NCBI RefSeq assembly: GCF_015714725.1
Contig: NZ_WBKM01000063.1
Span: 1 to 39,111, forward strand
DNA length: 39,111 nucleotides
DNA from: Nostoc sp. WHI
GTDB lineage: Bacteria > Cyanobacteriota > Cyanobacteriia > Cyanobacteriales > Nostocaceae
Reading direction: 5' to 3'
Part shown: piece after piece, positions 18,316 through 25,553 of the stretch
Layout: each line of letters opens with the position of its first letter
Numbering within the stretch: position 1 is the first letter of the stretch
Made by a program: the position numbers and the translations under genes
Notes under the pieces: generated by a model
Told to the model about the DNA's origin: nothing
Databases searched by the model: none
What the model saw: the letters and a program-made list of their open reading frames with translations, nothing else

Positions 18316-18927
18316 TTATGCTTGTGTAATACTGATATACCTTGGCTGGGATTTGACTGTTTCTATCCATGCTTGGATAGCAGGAAATTGTGTCAAATTA
18401 AACCCACCTTCATCAGCTATATGAGTGGAAGCGAACAAGGCTATATCAGCAATCGTGTAACGCTCTCCCACAAAAAAAGTGTGAGAACTTAAATGTTTTT
18501 CCATCAAGCTAAATGCTGCATAACCTACTTCATGTTTTTGCTTTATAGCTGCACTATATTCTTCAGTTTTACCTAAAATAGAAATCCAAAATCTTGATGT
18601 AGCAATAAAAGGTTCATGGCTATACTGTTCAAAACATAACCATTGCAACACTTGCGCTCGTAAAAAGCGGTCATAGGGTAAAAATTCTGTGTATTCACTC
18701 AGATACACCAAAATGGCATTTGATTCTGCCAAGTACTTACCTGGCTCGATTTCCAGAACAGGTACCTTCCCGTTGGGATTTTTACTTAAAAATTCTGGTG
18801 TTCGAGTCTCGCCTTTCAAGATGTTAAGCTCTACCCTCTCAAAAGGCATACCTAGTTGTGTCAATAAAAGACGGATTTTATAACCATTACCACAAGGTAA
18901 AAAATCGTACAAACGCAGTAGTTCCAT
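18316..18927 (-). CDS. Glutathione S-transferase family protein
   Basis: The 203-residue product has the two-domain cytosolic GST layout. The N-terminal thioredoxin-like domain (1-80) shows LRLYDFLPCGNGYKIRLLL with a possible catalytic Ser/Cys position at the PCGN segment, then NPNGKVPVLEIEPGKYLAESNAIL with the cis-proline VPVL and the glutathione-binding E-S pair. The helical C-terminal domain (about 88-200) contains the FFVGERYTIADIALFA motif. It probably conjugates glutathione to electrophiles or reduces peroxides; the substrate cannot be told. It is a single gene. Confidence 0.92.
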   Translation of the reverse strand: MELLRLYDFLPCGNGYKIRLLLTQLGMPFERVELNILKGETRTPEFLSKNPNGKVPVLEIEPGKYLAESNAILVYLSEYTEFLPYDRFLRAQVLQWLCFEQYSHEPFIATSRFWISILGKTEEYSAAIKQKHEVGYAAFSLMEKHLSSHTFFVGERYTIADIALFASTHIADEGGFNLTQFPAIQAWIETVKSQPRYISITQA

Positions 18928-19118
18928 GCTAAAATACAGTTAATAAAATGTTGGTAAGTAAAAGTTCAAAGTACAATATTTTACCAAAAGATTTTCCAAA
19001 AACCGGATATTTTTTTTATATTTACCTTCTGAGTACTACACAAAATTATCCTAAAAAATAAAAAAAGTATTATTTATTTCTAAATTGAGATGTTTAGTTA
19101 GTGGTCGAGAATAAAAGT

Positions 19119-19868
19119 ATGTGTGGAAGATTTACTCTAAACCAGTCGGCAGCAGCTTTAGCTCAAGTTTTCCATGTTCAAGAAGTTCAGGATTTAGCAG
19201 CTGAATATAACATCGCACCTACGCGAATGGTGGCCACAGTGTTACAAAACCCTGAAAGCGAAAAGCGTGAATTTAAGCAGTTGCATTGGGGGTTAATTCC
19301 CTCATGGGCAAAAGATTCAAGGATGGGGGTAAAGCTGATTAACGCTAGAGCAGAAACTGTTGCCGAAAAACCCGCTTTTCGGTCAGCTTTTAAGCATCGA
19401 CGCTGTTTAGTGCTAGCTGATGGCTTTTATGAGTGGCAACGGCAGCAAGGTAAGAAGCAGCCGTTTTATTTTCGTCTTCAAGATGGGCAACCCTTCGGTT
19501 TTGCAGGTTTGTGGGAGAGATGGCGATGCCTACGGCAACCCGTTCGCGTAGCGTCTCCGACAGGAGAAGCGGGAACGCCTGCTAACGAGGAAATAATCTC
19601 TTGTACAATTTTGACAACGGCAGCCAACGAATTACTCCAACCTATCCACGAGCGGATGCCAGTGATTCTAGAGCCGCAAGATTACGATTTATGGCTAGAT
19701 TCCCAAGTGCAAACGCCCCAAATCTTACAACAGCTATTGCGTCCTTATCCAGCGCCAGCAATGACTGCTTATCCAGTTAGCACGTTGGTAAACAACTCTC
19801 GACATAATAGTCCGCAGTGCATCATACCCCTCAGTGATCAGAATGCCCCCACAAATCAGTTAAATTAG
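19119..19868 (+). CDS. SRAP/YedK (HMCES) abasic-site shielding protein, with a repeat-derived insertion
   Basis: The protein forms a covalent crosslink with abasic sites in single-stranded DNA and so protects them during replication. From the ATG at 19119 the protein begins MCGRF, which puts the catalytic cysteine at position 2 after Met removal; the longer GTG start at 19101 would bury it and is rejected. The other active-site residues are N75 and R77 (INARAET), E105 (FYEWQ) and H177 (PIHERMPVIL). In E. coli YedK the histidine is at 160, so about 17 extra residues lie between E105 and H177. They correspond to the palindromic repeat at 19525-19592, read in frame (RQPVRVASPTGEAGTP). The next gene is ycf3 on the same strand. 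Confidence 0.93.
   Translation: MCGRFTLNQSAAALAQVFHVQEVQDLAAEYNIAPTRMVATVLQNPESEKREFKQLHWGLIPSWAKDSRMGVKLINARAETVAEKPAFRSAFKHRRCLVLADGFYEWQRQQGKKQPFYFRLQDGQPFGFAGLWERWRCLRQPVRVASPTGEAGTPANEEIISCTILTTAANELLQPIHERMPVILEPQDYDLWLDSQVQTPQILQQLLRPYPAPAMTAYPVSTLVNNSRHNSPQCIIPLSDQNAPTNQLN
19525..19592. repeat. Palindromic interspersed repeat inside the SRAP gene
   Basis: The stretch contains CCGTTCGCGTAGCG, then GTCTCC, GACA, GGAGA and a GC-rich right part. It is related to copies at 19963-20030, 21980-22040, 37160-37290 and 39040-39090 (shared core GTTCGCGTAGCGT or similar). Its length in this gene keeps the reading frame open. Confidence 0.75.
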
Positions 19869-19950
19869 CTATTGAGTGTGCTAGAGGATTGGGGAGATGA
19901 GGGAGATGGAGAAACAGGGAAGAAAAACTATTGATTATTGCCCAATGCCT

Positions 19951-20042
19951 CATGCCCAATACTTCTCTCCGTTCGCGTAGCGTGTCGCAGACAGAGGCTG
20001 CGCCAACGGCAACGCTCAGTACAAGTGCCCCATGCCCAATAC
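19951..20042. repeat. Palindromic repeat between 12 bp direct repeats upstream of ycf3
   Basis: CATGCCCAATAC occurs at 19951-19962 and again at 20031-20042. Between the copies is a 68 bp element with CGTTCGCGTAGCG and a GTCGCAGACAGAGGCTGCGCC core, a relative of the repeat in the SRAP gene. The direct repeats could be a target duplication, or simply part of a CCCAATGCC heptamer repeat that was split by the insertion. Confidence 0.65.
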
Positions 20043-20054
20043 CCAGAAACAAAT

Positions 20055-20576
20055 ATGCCAAGAACACAAAAAAACGATAATTTTGTTGACAAGTCCTTTA
20101 CAGTGATGGCGGATATCATCTTAAAGCTCCTGCCAGCCAACAAAAAAGCTAAAGAAGCGTTTGTTTATTATCGAGATGGTATGTCAGCCCAAGCAGAGGG
20201 GGAATATGCCGAGGCCTTGGATTATTATGAAGAAGCTTTAACACTAGAGGAAGACACCAACGATCGCGGCTATATTCTCTATAATATGGGGCTAATCTAT
20301 GCCAGCAATGGCGACCACCACAAAGCTTTAGAACTGTATCACCAAGCAGTTGAGTTAAACCCACGCCTACCACAAGCCTTGAACAACATCGCCGTGATTT
20401 ATCATTACCAAGGCGAGAAGGCAAAAGAATCTGGTGATAACGACGCTGGCGAGGCACTGTTTGACCAAGCAGCAGACTACTGGATTCGAGCTATTCGCAT
20501 GGCTCCCAATAACTACATCGAAGCCCAAAACTGGTTAAAAACCACTGGGCGATCGCAAATTGACGTATTCTTCTAA
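20055..20576 (+). CDS. ycf3: Photosystem I assembly protein Ycf3
   Basis: Ycf3 is a TPR-containing factor, attached to thylakoids, that helps assemble the photosystem I core. The 173-residue product from the ATG at 20055 has the typical start [27 protein letters not shown], three TPR units (about 35-68, 72-105 and 120-153, with [23 protein letters not shown] clear), and the conserved ending [18 protein letters not shown] longer frame begins at 19938 but runs through repeat DNA and is rejected. gatC follows 69 bp downstream on the same strand. Confidence 0.95.
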   Translation: MPRTQKNDNFVDKSFTVMADIILKLLPANKKAKEAFVYYRDGMSAQAEGEYAEALDYYEEALTLEEDTNDRGYILYNMGLIYASNGDHHKALELYHQAVELNPRLPQALNNIAVIYHYQGEKAKESGDNDAGEALFDQAADYWIRAIRMAPNNYIEAQNWLKTTGRSQIDVFF

Positions 20577-20578
20577 AA

Positions 20579-20640
20579 GTGAGGAGTTATGAATTATGAA
20601 TTATGAATCATTAACTCCTAACTCCTAACTCCTAACCAAA
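20579..20640. repeat. Heptamer repeats between ycf3 and gatC
   Basis: ATGAATT units (about 20588-20610) are followed by AACTCCT units (about 20611-20638). The GAGTTATGA at the left can pair with the TAACTC units, so the spacer could form a hairpin. It may act as an end signal for ycf3, or may only be repeat DNA. Confidence 0.65.
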
Positions 20641-20645
20641 AAAAT

Positions 20646-20936
20646 ATGATTGACCAAGAACAAGTTCACAAAGTAGCTAATCTTGCTCGTTTAGAATTGA
20701 CTCCAGAAGAAGAGGAACAATTCACTACCCAGTTGGGAAATATTCTGGATTATATCCAACAGTTGAATGAACTTGATGTCAGTAATGTACCCCCAACAAC
20801 ACGGGCAATTGATGTCAGTAATATCACACGTGAGGATGAGTTGCAACCCTATCCTGACCGGGAAAGCATTCTCAACAGTGCACCTGAACAGGAAGGTGAA
20901 TTTTTCAAAGTACCAAAAATCCTCAATGCTGAATAG
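20646..20936 (+). CDS. gatC: Aspartyl/glutamyl-tRNA amidotransferase subunit C
   Basis: GatC is the small stabilising subunit of the GatCAB amidotransferase, which converts Glu-tRNA(Gln) (and Asp-tRNA(Asn) where needed) into the correctly charged tRNAs. The 96-residue product shows the family pattern: [45 protein letters not shown], then a [32 protein letters not shown] end. Length is normal. gatA and gatB are not in the window. The next gene starts 35 bp downstream, so the two may be co-transcribed. Confidence 0.95.
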   Translation: MIDQEQVHKVANLARLELTPEEEEQFTTQLGNILDYIQQLNELDVSNVPPTTRAIDVSNITREDELQPYPDRESILNSAPEQEGEFFKVPKILNAE

Positions 20937-20971
20937 TCAAAAGCTACTAATTATTGACTAAGGAGATAATT

Positions 20972-21940
20972 ATGGGTTTGGGAATCTTAAAAGATGGTAA
21001 GTGGCTATCTGAACGAGAACAAGAAGACTCTAAAGGTAGGTTTGTTCGTCCATCAACAACTTTTCGTAGTCAAATTACAGCCGATAGTTCTAGTGGATTA
21101 AAAGCTGAACCTGGGCGCTATCATTTGTATATTTCTTGGGCTTGTCCTTGGGCATGTCGCACTGCAATTATCCGTCAGTTGAAAGGACTCCAAGATGTCA
21201 TCGGTTTATCGGTAGTTGCTGCGGAAATTGATCAAAATAGCTGGGAATTTGGCGATGAACCAGGGTGCATTCCCGATACAGTCAACGGTACTCAATATCT
21301 TTGGCAACTTTATCTGAAGGCTGACCCCGACTATAGTGGACGGGTGACAGTTCCAGTTTTATGGGACACCCAAAAAGGGACAATTGTCAATAATGAATCG
21401 CGCGAAATCATTCAGATGTTTGATACCGAATTCAATGCTTTCGCTAAACAAAATATCAACTTTTATCCAGAACATTTGCAAAAAGTAATTGACGAGACGA
21501 TTGATGCAATTTATCAACCAATAAATAACGGTGTGTACCGTGCAGGATTTGCTACTACTCAGTCGGCTTATGATGAAGCGGTAACGGAATTATTCGCGGC
21601 TCTTGATTATTGGGAAAAAATATTAAGAAATCAACGCTATCTCTGTGGGGATCAAATTACTGAAGCAGACTGGTGTATGTTCACTACTCTGTTTCGCTTT
21701 GATACGGTTTATTATGTGCATTTCAAATGCAACTTACGCCGAATTGTAGATTATCCTAATCTGTGGAATTATCTCAAAGAACTTTACCAACTGCCGGGAG
21801 TTAAGGAAACTTGCAACCTTGACCACATTAAACGGCATTATTATAAAAGCCATCCCCAGGTTAATCCAACTCGCATCGTTCCAAAAGGGCCGCTGATTGA
21901 TTTTGATGCACCCCACGACCGTGAGCAAGTATTTGCTTAA
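20972..21940 (+). CDS. Glutathionyl-hydroquinone reductase (Xi-class GST, YqjG/ECM4 family)
   Basis: The 322-residue enzyme uses glutathione to remove glutathione from glutathionyl-hydroquinones. The ATG at 20972 is chosen because AAGGAG lies seven bases before it; a TTG 18 bases upstream is not needed. The catalytic motif is CPWAC (C58-C62) in YISWACPWACRTAI. VPVLWDTQKGTIVNNESREII marks the end of the thioredoxin-like domain, and QRYLCGDQITEADWCMFTTLFRFD lies in the helical domain. The C-terminal YYKSHPQVNPTRIVPKGP is typical of the class. A 12 bp-stem hairpin (22000-22039) follows 60 bp after the stop. Confidence 0.94.
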   Translation: MGLGILKDGKWLSEREQEDSKGRFVRPSTTFRSQITADSSSGLKAEPGRYHLYISWACPWACRTAIIRQLKGLQDVIGLSVVAAEIDQNSWEFGDEPGCIPDTVNGTQYLWQLYLKADPDYSGRVTVPVLWDTQKGTIVNNESREIIQMFDTEFNAFAKQNINFYPEHLQKVIDETIDAIYQPINNGVYRAGFATTQSAYDEAVTELFAALDYWEKILRNQRYLCGDQITEADWCMFTTLFRFDTVYYVHFKCNLRRIVDYPNLWNYLKELYQLPGVKETCNLDHIKRHYYKSHPQVNPTRIVPKGPLIDFDAPHDREQVFA

Positions 21941-21999
21941 TAAGTAGTTTCGGACAGAATTAATTACACAATGTCGTTGCGCTAAACGCGCGTTCGCAG

Positions 22000-22039
22000 A
22001 GCGTCTCTAAGGGTTGGGATTGCAACTCTTAGAGACGCT
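22000..22039. terminator. Hairpin after the hydroquinone reductase gene
   Basis: AGCGTCTCTAAG (22000-22011) is perfectly complementary to CTTAGAGACGCT (22028-22039), with a 16-base loop. It lies 60 bp after the stop codon. TTTGCTTG follows rather than a clean T-tract, so it may be an RNA-stabilising or repeat-derived hairpin instead of a true terminator. The left arm belongs to the GTTCGCAGAGCGTCTC repeat family. Confidence 0.5.
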
Positions 22040-22136
22040 TTGCTTGCAATTACTGTAAATATTTTTGTTCATTTACTTATTGCCGATTTTGTAATCGTTC
22101 GGATGTGATATGAAAATCTTGTTTCCAGATTCTCAT

Positions 22137-22312
22137 CTCGACTTTATCCATTTTTATGAAACGCGAAACCTGATGCTAAAACCTTTATGGGATTCTGGTT
22201 TTACTTTTTCGATTTCACCTCAAATCAGTGACGATGGAAAAAGTTTTTACCCAAAAACCAGAGTTTTTGCCAAATAACGAAGTTTAGCTTCTTTGATTTG
22301 GATAAAGTCGAG
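22137..22312. repeat. Nested inverted-repeat element
   Basis: CTCGACTTTATCCA (22137-22150) is the perfect complement of TGGATAAAGTCGAG (22299-22312). Inside, CTGGTTTT near 22194 pairs with AAAACCAG near 22256, giving a second, imperfect palindrome. The whole 176 bp unit encodes nothing and resembles a non-autonomous element or a long RNA hairpin. Confidence 0.6.
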
Positions 22313-22347
22313 CTAAGAGAAGTCCTTGAATTTCGGTTTTACCTTGA

Positions 22348-22440
22348 TAGGACTTACGCAAAACTACACGGGGTAGGGGCAATTCATGAATTGCCCCTAC
22401 CTAAAAATCAGGGTTTCAGCTATTGTTTGCGTAAGTCCTA
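22348..22440. mobile_element. 93 bp MITE with 15 bp perfect terminal inverted repeats
   Basis: TAGGACTTACGCAAA (22348-22362) matches the complement TTTGCGTAAGTCCTA (22426-22440). CTTGA occurs immediately outside on both sides (22343-22347 and 22441-22445), consistent with a target duplication; alternatively the terminal TA may be the duplicated target. The interior contains a perfect 30 bp palindrome (22372-22401). The terminal sequence AGGACTTACGCA also appears at 39007-39018, so the element is repeated in the genome. Confidence 0.85.
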
Positions 22441-22612
22441 CTTGAATTAAAGCGTCCAACATCAAAGTACGGCAAGAGATAGATTTATTTATCCGCAGGC
22501 ACTTGGATGCGATTCTGTAAAGATAGCCCAAAATCCCAAAATAAGGTCGCTGAATAATTAACTTGTGAGAAAGGTTTTCTTGAGTTTCTACGGTTATAAC
22601 AGAAGCTGACAT
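22397..22612 (-). pseudogene. Short frame whose end is supplied by the MITE
   Basis: The 71-codon minus-strand frame starts at MSASVITVETQENLSHKLIIQRPYFG. Its last 15 or so codons come from the MITE, so any original gene was truncated at about 22441. I recognise no family. The first 57 codons look moderately protein-like (a basic, Leu/Ile-rich segment), so this is possibly a disrupted small gene and possibly chance. Confidence 0.3.
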
Positions 22613-22925
22613 TAGGATACACTGGCTTTTGAATACATCAGAAGTTTATCACCGACTTCATTTGCCGTTGCTGGTTACTTACTCCCTAGTATCCTATCGC
22701 TTTTTGCTGTATAAAACTTACTAAAATTTACGGTAAGTCTCCCTCAAGAAGGTTTCTTAGCATCTACAACGACTCATACTGTTTTGAGGCTATAGCCTTA
22801 GAATATTTACAAGCTTTACTTACGAATTAGCTCTCTCTAGAAAAAGCACCGTTTTTACTGTCTAAGCTCACATCCTACCTATTTCTATCCAGATTTGTGT
22901 AGCTTAACAAATCAGCGAATTCAGT

Positions 22926-23026
22926 TAATATAGCGGTGTGCAGTTGAGTGAGATACAAAAACTTTGCTGAAATGATTTGACAGCAAGGATTTTGGTGTTC
23001 TCATCCAATCGATAACCGCTATATTA
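22926..23026. repeat. 101 bp inverted-repeat element
   Basis: TAATATAGCGGT (22926-22937) is perfectly complementary to ACCGCTATATTA (23015-23026). The interior is non-coding, with a GAGTGAGA/TCTCATC partial pairing. Size and structure fit a MITE. It lies about 90 bp upstream of the next gene. Confidence 0.6.
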
Positions 23027-23118
23027 AGCCTGTTTTACTATTTAGTTTCTTACCCCGACTTATTAGACCCTTAGTATTCATTTCATTTTGTTCATAGCTT
23101 TTAGCTTTTATTGCTCTC

Positions 23119-23631
23119 ATGCTGACCCATCACCGCAAGCCCGTGTGCTTATCGCTTATTTCCACTGATTTACCAATCTGGTCTGTTGTCGAAACTGCCG
23201 GGACATTGTATCAAAAAGACACTAATCGGTTCCATTTACTGTTGACTGCACCGCCCCTAATTAGCTGTGAAGTAGAAAGTGTCCTCAGTCCAAAGGACAC
23301 AGTTTCCCAAACTACGAGCAAAGCTTGCGCCCCCAACAGTCCCAGAATTTTGTGGCTTGAGATTTCCCCTTACCGGGTAATCATGACTATGCAAGGTAAT
23401 GCTCAAGTGAGTTACCGTCACTTCTGGGAAAAGGGTGTTTATGGTATTAGTCGTTACTGGTTGCCAACTGAGTCATTGCAATCTAACGATCCTATTCGTT
23501 TACGGAATTTTACTAGTAGTTTAGCTCTCAATGGACACCCTTTACCAGAGCATTTACGACTGGAATATGAATTGTGGTCAGAAAAAGTCCAGCTAGGACG
23601 CTACATCCTTAATTTAGAAATTAAACATTGA
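23119..23631 (+). CDS. Unknown protein, probably conserved in cyanobacteria
   Basis: The product is 170 residues with no signal peptide or membrane segment. Readable segments are VCLSLISTDLPIWSVVETAGTLY, RILWLEISPYRVIMTMQGNAQVSYRHFWEKGVYG, ISRYWLPTESL and PEHLRLEYELWSEKVQLGRYILNLEIKH. The alternation suggests a beta-rich fold. A cysteine lies in LISCEVESVL and another in SKACAPN. I cannot assign a family or function. It is followed by a heptamer-repeat spacer and converges with the thioredoxin-like gene. Confidence 0.7.
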   Translation: MLTHHRKPVCLSLISTDLPIWSVVETAGTLYQKDTNRFHLLLTAPPLISCEVESVLSPKDTVSQTTSKACAPNSPRILWLEISPYRVIMTMQGNAQVSYRHFWEKGVYGISRYWLPTESLQSNDPIRLRNFTSSLALNGHPLPEHLRLEYELWSEKVQLGRYILNLEIKH

Positions 23632-23699
23632 TAGTCATGGGAATTAGGGAGTGGGGATTGAATTTCAGCTAATACCCAATCCCTAATCCCTAATCTCTT

Positions 23700-24281
23700 T
23701 CAACCAAAATAATTGGGTTGGTTTCCAGGTTTCCATTTAATATTGCAACCAACACTCGGCTTTTGCTCGCTTGTAACAGGTTTACCCGCTAGCACTGCTT
23801 CAATGGCTGCGCGTAAATCTGCGCCTGTTACAGGTTTACCATTACTGGGGCGGCTATCATCTAATTGTCCCCGATAAACAAGTTGGCGTTCGCCATCAAA
23901 TACAAAAAAATCTGGTGTGCAAGCTGCTGTGTAAGCCTTCGCCGTTTCTTGGCTCTCGTCGTAGCATAAGGTAAAATTAAACCCTAGTTCTGTGGCAAAT
24001 GCTTGTAACGACTCTGGCGCATCATCTGGGTAATTTTTTGCATCATTAGCACTGATCGCAACGATCGCTAAATCACTTGTAAAATAATCTTTTCCTAACT
24101 GCGCTAATTCTTGTTGGACGTGCTTTACAAATGGGCAATGCCGACAAATAAACATTACCAAGAGTGCTTTTTTATTTGCAAAGGTGGAAAGTGAAGTTGC
24201 CTTTCCAGATACCACTTCCGGTAAATGAAAATCTGGTGCTTTTGTGCCAAGCGGGAGCATAGTTGAAGCAGTTAAAGCCAT
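23700..24281 (-). CDS. Thioredoxin-fold protein (AhpC/TSA-like)
   Basis: The 193-residue product has a peroxiredoxin/TlpA-like thioredoxin fold. LPLGTKAPDFHLPEVVSGKATSLSTF is the usual start. A redox-type CRHC motif (C46, C49) lies in LLVMFICRHCPFVKH. A third cysteine is in FTLCYDES, and ACTPDFFVFDGERQLVYRGQLDDSRP carries the cis-proline and a resolving-type cysteine. It probably acts as a thiol-disulfide oxidoreductase or peroxidase in the cytoplasm; no signal sequence is visible. The C-terminus has one more cysteine (SVGCNIKWK). It is a single gene converging with the preceding one. Confidence 0.9.
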   Translation of the reverse strand: MALTASTMLPLGTKAPDFHLPEVVSGKATSLSTFANKKALLVMFICRHCPFVKHVQQELAQLGKDYFTSDLAIVAISANDAKNYPDDAPESLQAFATELGFNFTLCYDESQETAKAYTAACTPDFFVFDGERQLVYRGQLDDSRPSNGKPVTGADLRAAIEAVLAGKPVTSEQKPSVGCNIKWKPGNQPNYFG

Positions 24282-24415
24282 AGTTCACCCTATATTTTTA
24301 CGCTGATAACGGCTTTTGCTATCAGTATATTTTTACTCTACCACTAAGTTTTCCATAAATATAAGAGACGGTAAATTTACCGCTTTGCTGAGAGTTATGT
24401 TACAAAAATTATTTT

Positions 24416-24583
24416 TTACAGACTTGTCAAAACACCAATGATACCGTGTCCTGTCAATACTTCTAATGCTATCAGAGAGACAAAAACAATCATTGCTAAA
24501 GTACTACTGAATTCAATTATAGCAGTGTTTGTACGGATGGATTTTTCCCTGTCTTCTCTGTTATTTGAATAGCTGTAACAATA
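24416..24583 (-). pseudogene. Degenerate high-light-inducible (Hlip/CAB-like) frame
   Basis: A minus-strand frame of 55 codons, opened by an in-frame stop and lacking any ATG, GTG or TTG before the core, reads REDREKSIRTNTAIIEF, SSTLAMIVFVSLIALEVLTG, HGIIGVLTSL and then stop. This closely follows the single-helix Hlip pattern (E..NGRLAMIGF....E..TG.G), but arginine and asparagine of the chlorophyll-binding motif are replaced by Thr and Ser, and the first glutamate is shifted by one. Hlips bind chlorophyll and carotenoid and protect photosystem assembly. This copy has probably lost its start and its ligands, so I treat it as a decayed gene. A non-standard start or a sequencing error is the alternative. 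Confidence 0.5.
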
Positions 24584-24728
24584 TTATTAATATTTGTAAA
24601 GTATCTTAATCTGCTCAAGTAGAAGTCCAAGCCAGAGATATGATGGATCGAGTTCAAAGCCATGTCTAACCAACAGGCTCCACTTCTTCATCAGCACTTT
24701 CAGTCACAAATCCATTCCCCAACAACTA

Positions 24729-25451
24729 ATGCATCGATTTCGAGTAGAGGTTATTGCCAAAACACCAAACCCCCAGCAGGTGATTTATGCCGCGATGCAC
24801 CAGGACTATACTGATGGGTTCGTGTTTGATGAGCGCGACTCCTGGCCCTCAGAGTCACAAAGTGGCGAAGTTATTGTTAAGCGACTTTTAGCGGGTGAGA
24901 GGGGACACTATGGGCCTTTAGAGCATCCCCAGATTGTTTTTAACTGTGGCTACTTTCCCCACAGCGTCATGCAGCAGGCTCGTACTCATCGTGTGGGAGT
25001 ATCATTTGATGTTCAGTCTTTTAGGTACACAGGCAACCAATTTATTGATGTATTAGAAGATAAAAAAGACATAGAAGATGTTTTTTATTTACGTCCCGTT
25101 GGTTCTTACACTGATAGACAAGGCAAAAAATACTATTATTCACCAGAGCAAAGAGCAGCAGATTTGCAATGGTGTCTAGAAGCAGCTAAACGATATAAAG
25201 CTGATTTTGAGGGTGGAATGTCTGAAGAACACGCAAGAGGTAAAGTGCCTTTTGATTATCGCCAGCATTTTGTAGTTAGTTTCAATTTAAGGTCTTTCTT
25301 GCATTTTTGTGACCTGAGAAATAAGAAAGATGCTCAACTTGAAATTCAAAAGTTGTGTGAAATGATGTGGCCTCATTTTGAAAATTGGGCGCCTGCGATC
25401 GCACAATGGTATGAAAAGCAGCGTCTAGGTAAGGCAAGATTAGCACCATAA
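24729..25451 (+). CDS. thyX: FAD-dependent thymidylate synthase ThyX
   Basis: ThyX makes dTMP from dUMP with methylene-tetrahydrofolate as carbon donor and FAD/NADPH as reductant. The 240-residue product carries the ThyX signature in ARTHRVGVSFDVQSFRYTG (H87, R88, S92, S97, R99), with the cyanobacterial THR form instead of RHR. Other family segments are LLAGERGHYGPLEHPQIVF and GKVPFDYRQHFVVSFNLRSFLHFCDLRNKKDAQLEIQKL. There is no Shine-Dalgarno sequence before the ATG. Dcd, a supplier of dUTP and hence dUMP, is encoded 2 kb away. Confidence 0.95.
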   Translation: MHRFRVEVIAKTPNPQQVIYAAMHQDYTDGFVFDERDSWPSESQSGEVIVKRLLAGERGHYGPLEHPQIVFNCGYFPHSVMQQARTHRVGVSFDVQSFRYTGNQFIDVLEDKKDIEDVFYLRPVGSYTDRQGKKYYYSPEQRAADLQWCLEAAKRYKADFEGGMSEEHARGKVPFDYRQHFVVSFNLRSFLHFCDLRNKKDAQLEIQKLCEMMWPHFENWAPAIAQWYEKQRLGKARLAP

Positions 25452-25553
25452 TCATAATTTTGGGGCAATTCATACTGAATTCTGACGCCAAGCCGCGAGC
25501 GCCTCCGGCTCCGCTCCTGAATTCTTCTTATAAAAAATTAGTAAAATGCTTTC

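Noticed and set aside
18100..18492. 130-codon frame between cpcT and the glutathione transferase gene
   Set aside because: Its last 177 bases are antisense to the glutathione transferase coding region, and its start lies in palindromic repeat DNA. Only the middle part looks mildly protein-like.
19938..20054. N-terminal extension of ycf3
   Set aside because: The extra 39 codons come from palindromic and heptamer repeat DNA; the normal Ycf3 start MPRTQ lies at 20055.
24662..24814. Frame MSNQQAPLLHQHFQSQIHS overlapping the thyX start
   Set aside because: It ends inside thyX in another phase, has no ribosome-binding site and resembles no protein.
25480..25525. GC-rich stretch before the Rpn-like gene considered as a terminator
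   Set aside because: GCCGCGAGCGCCTCCGGCTC resembles a fragment of the palindromic repeats; no clean stem with T-tract could be drawn.
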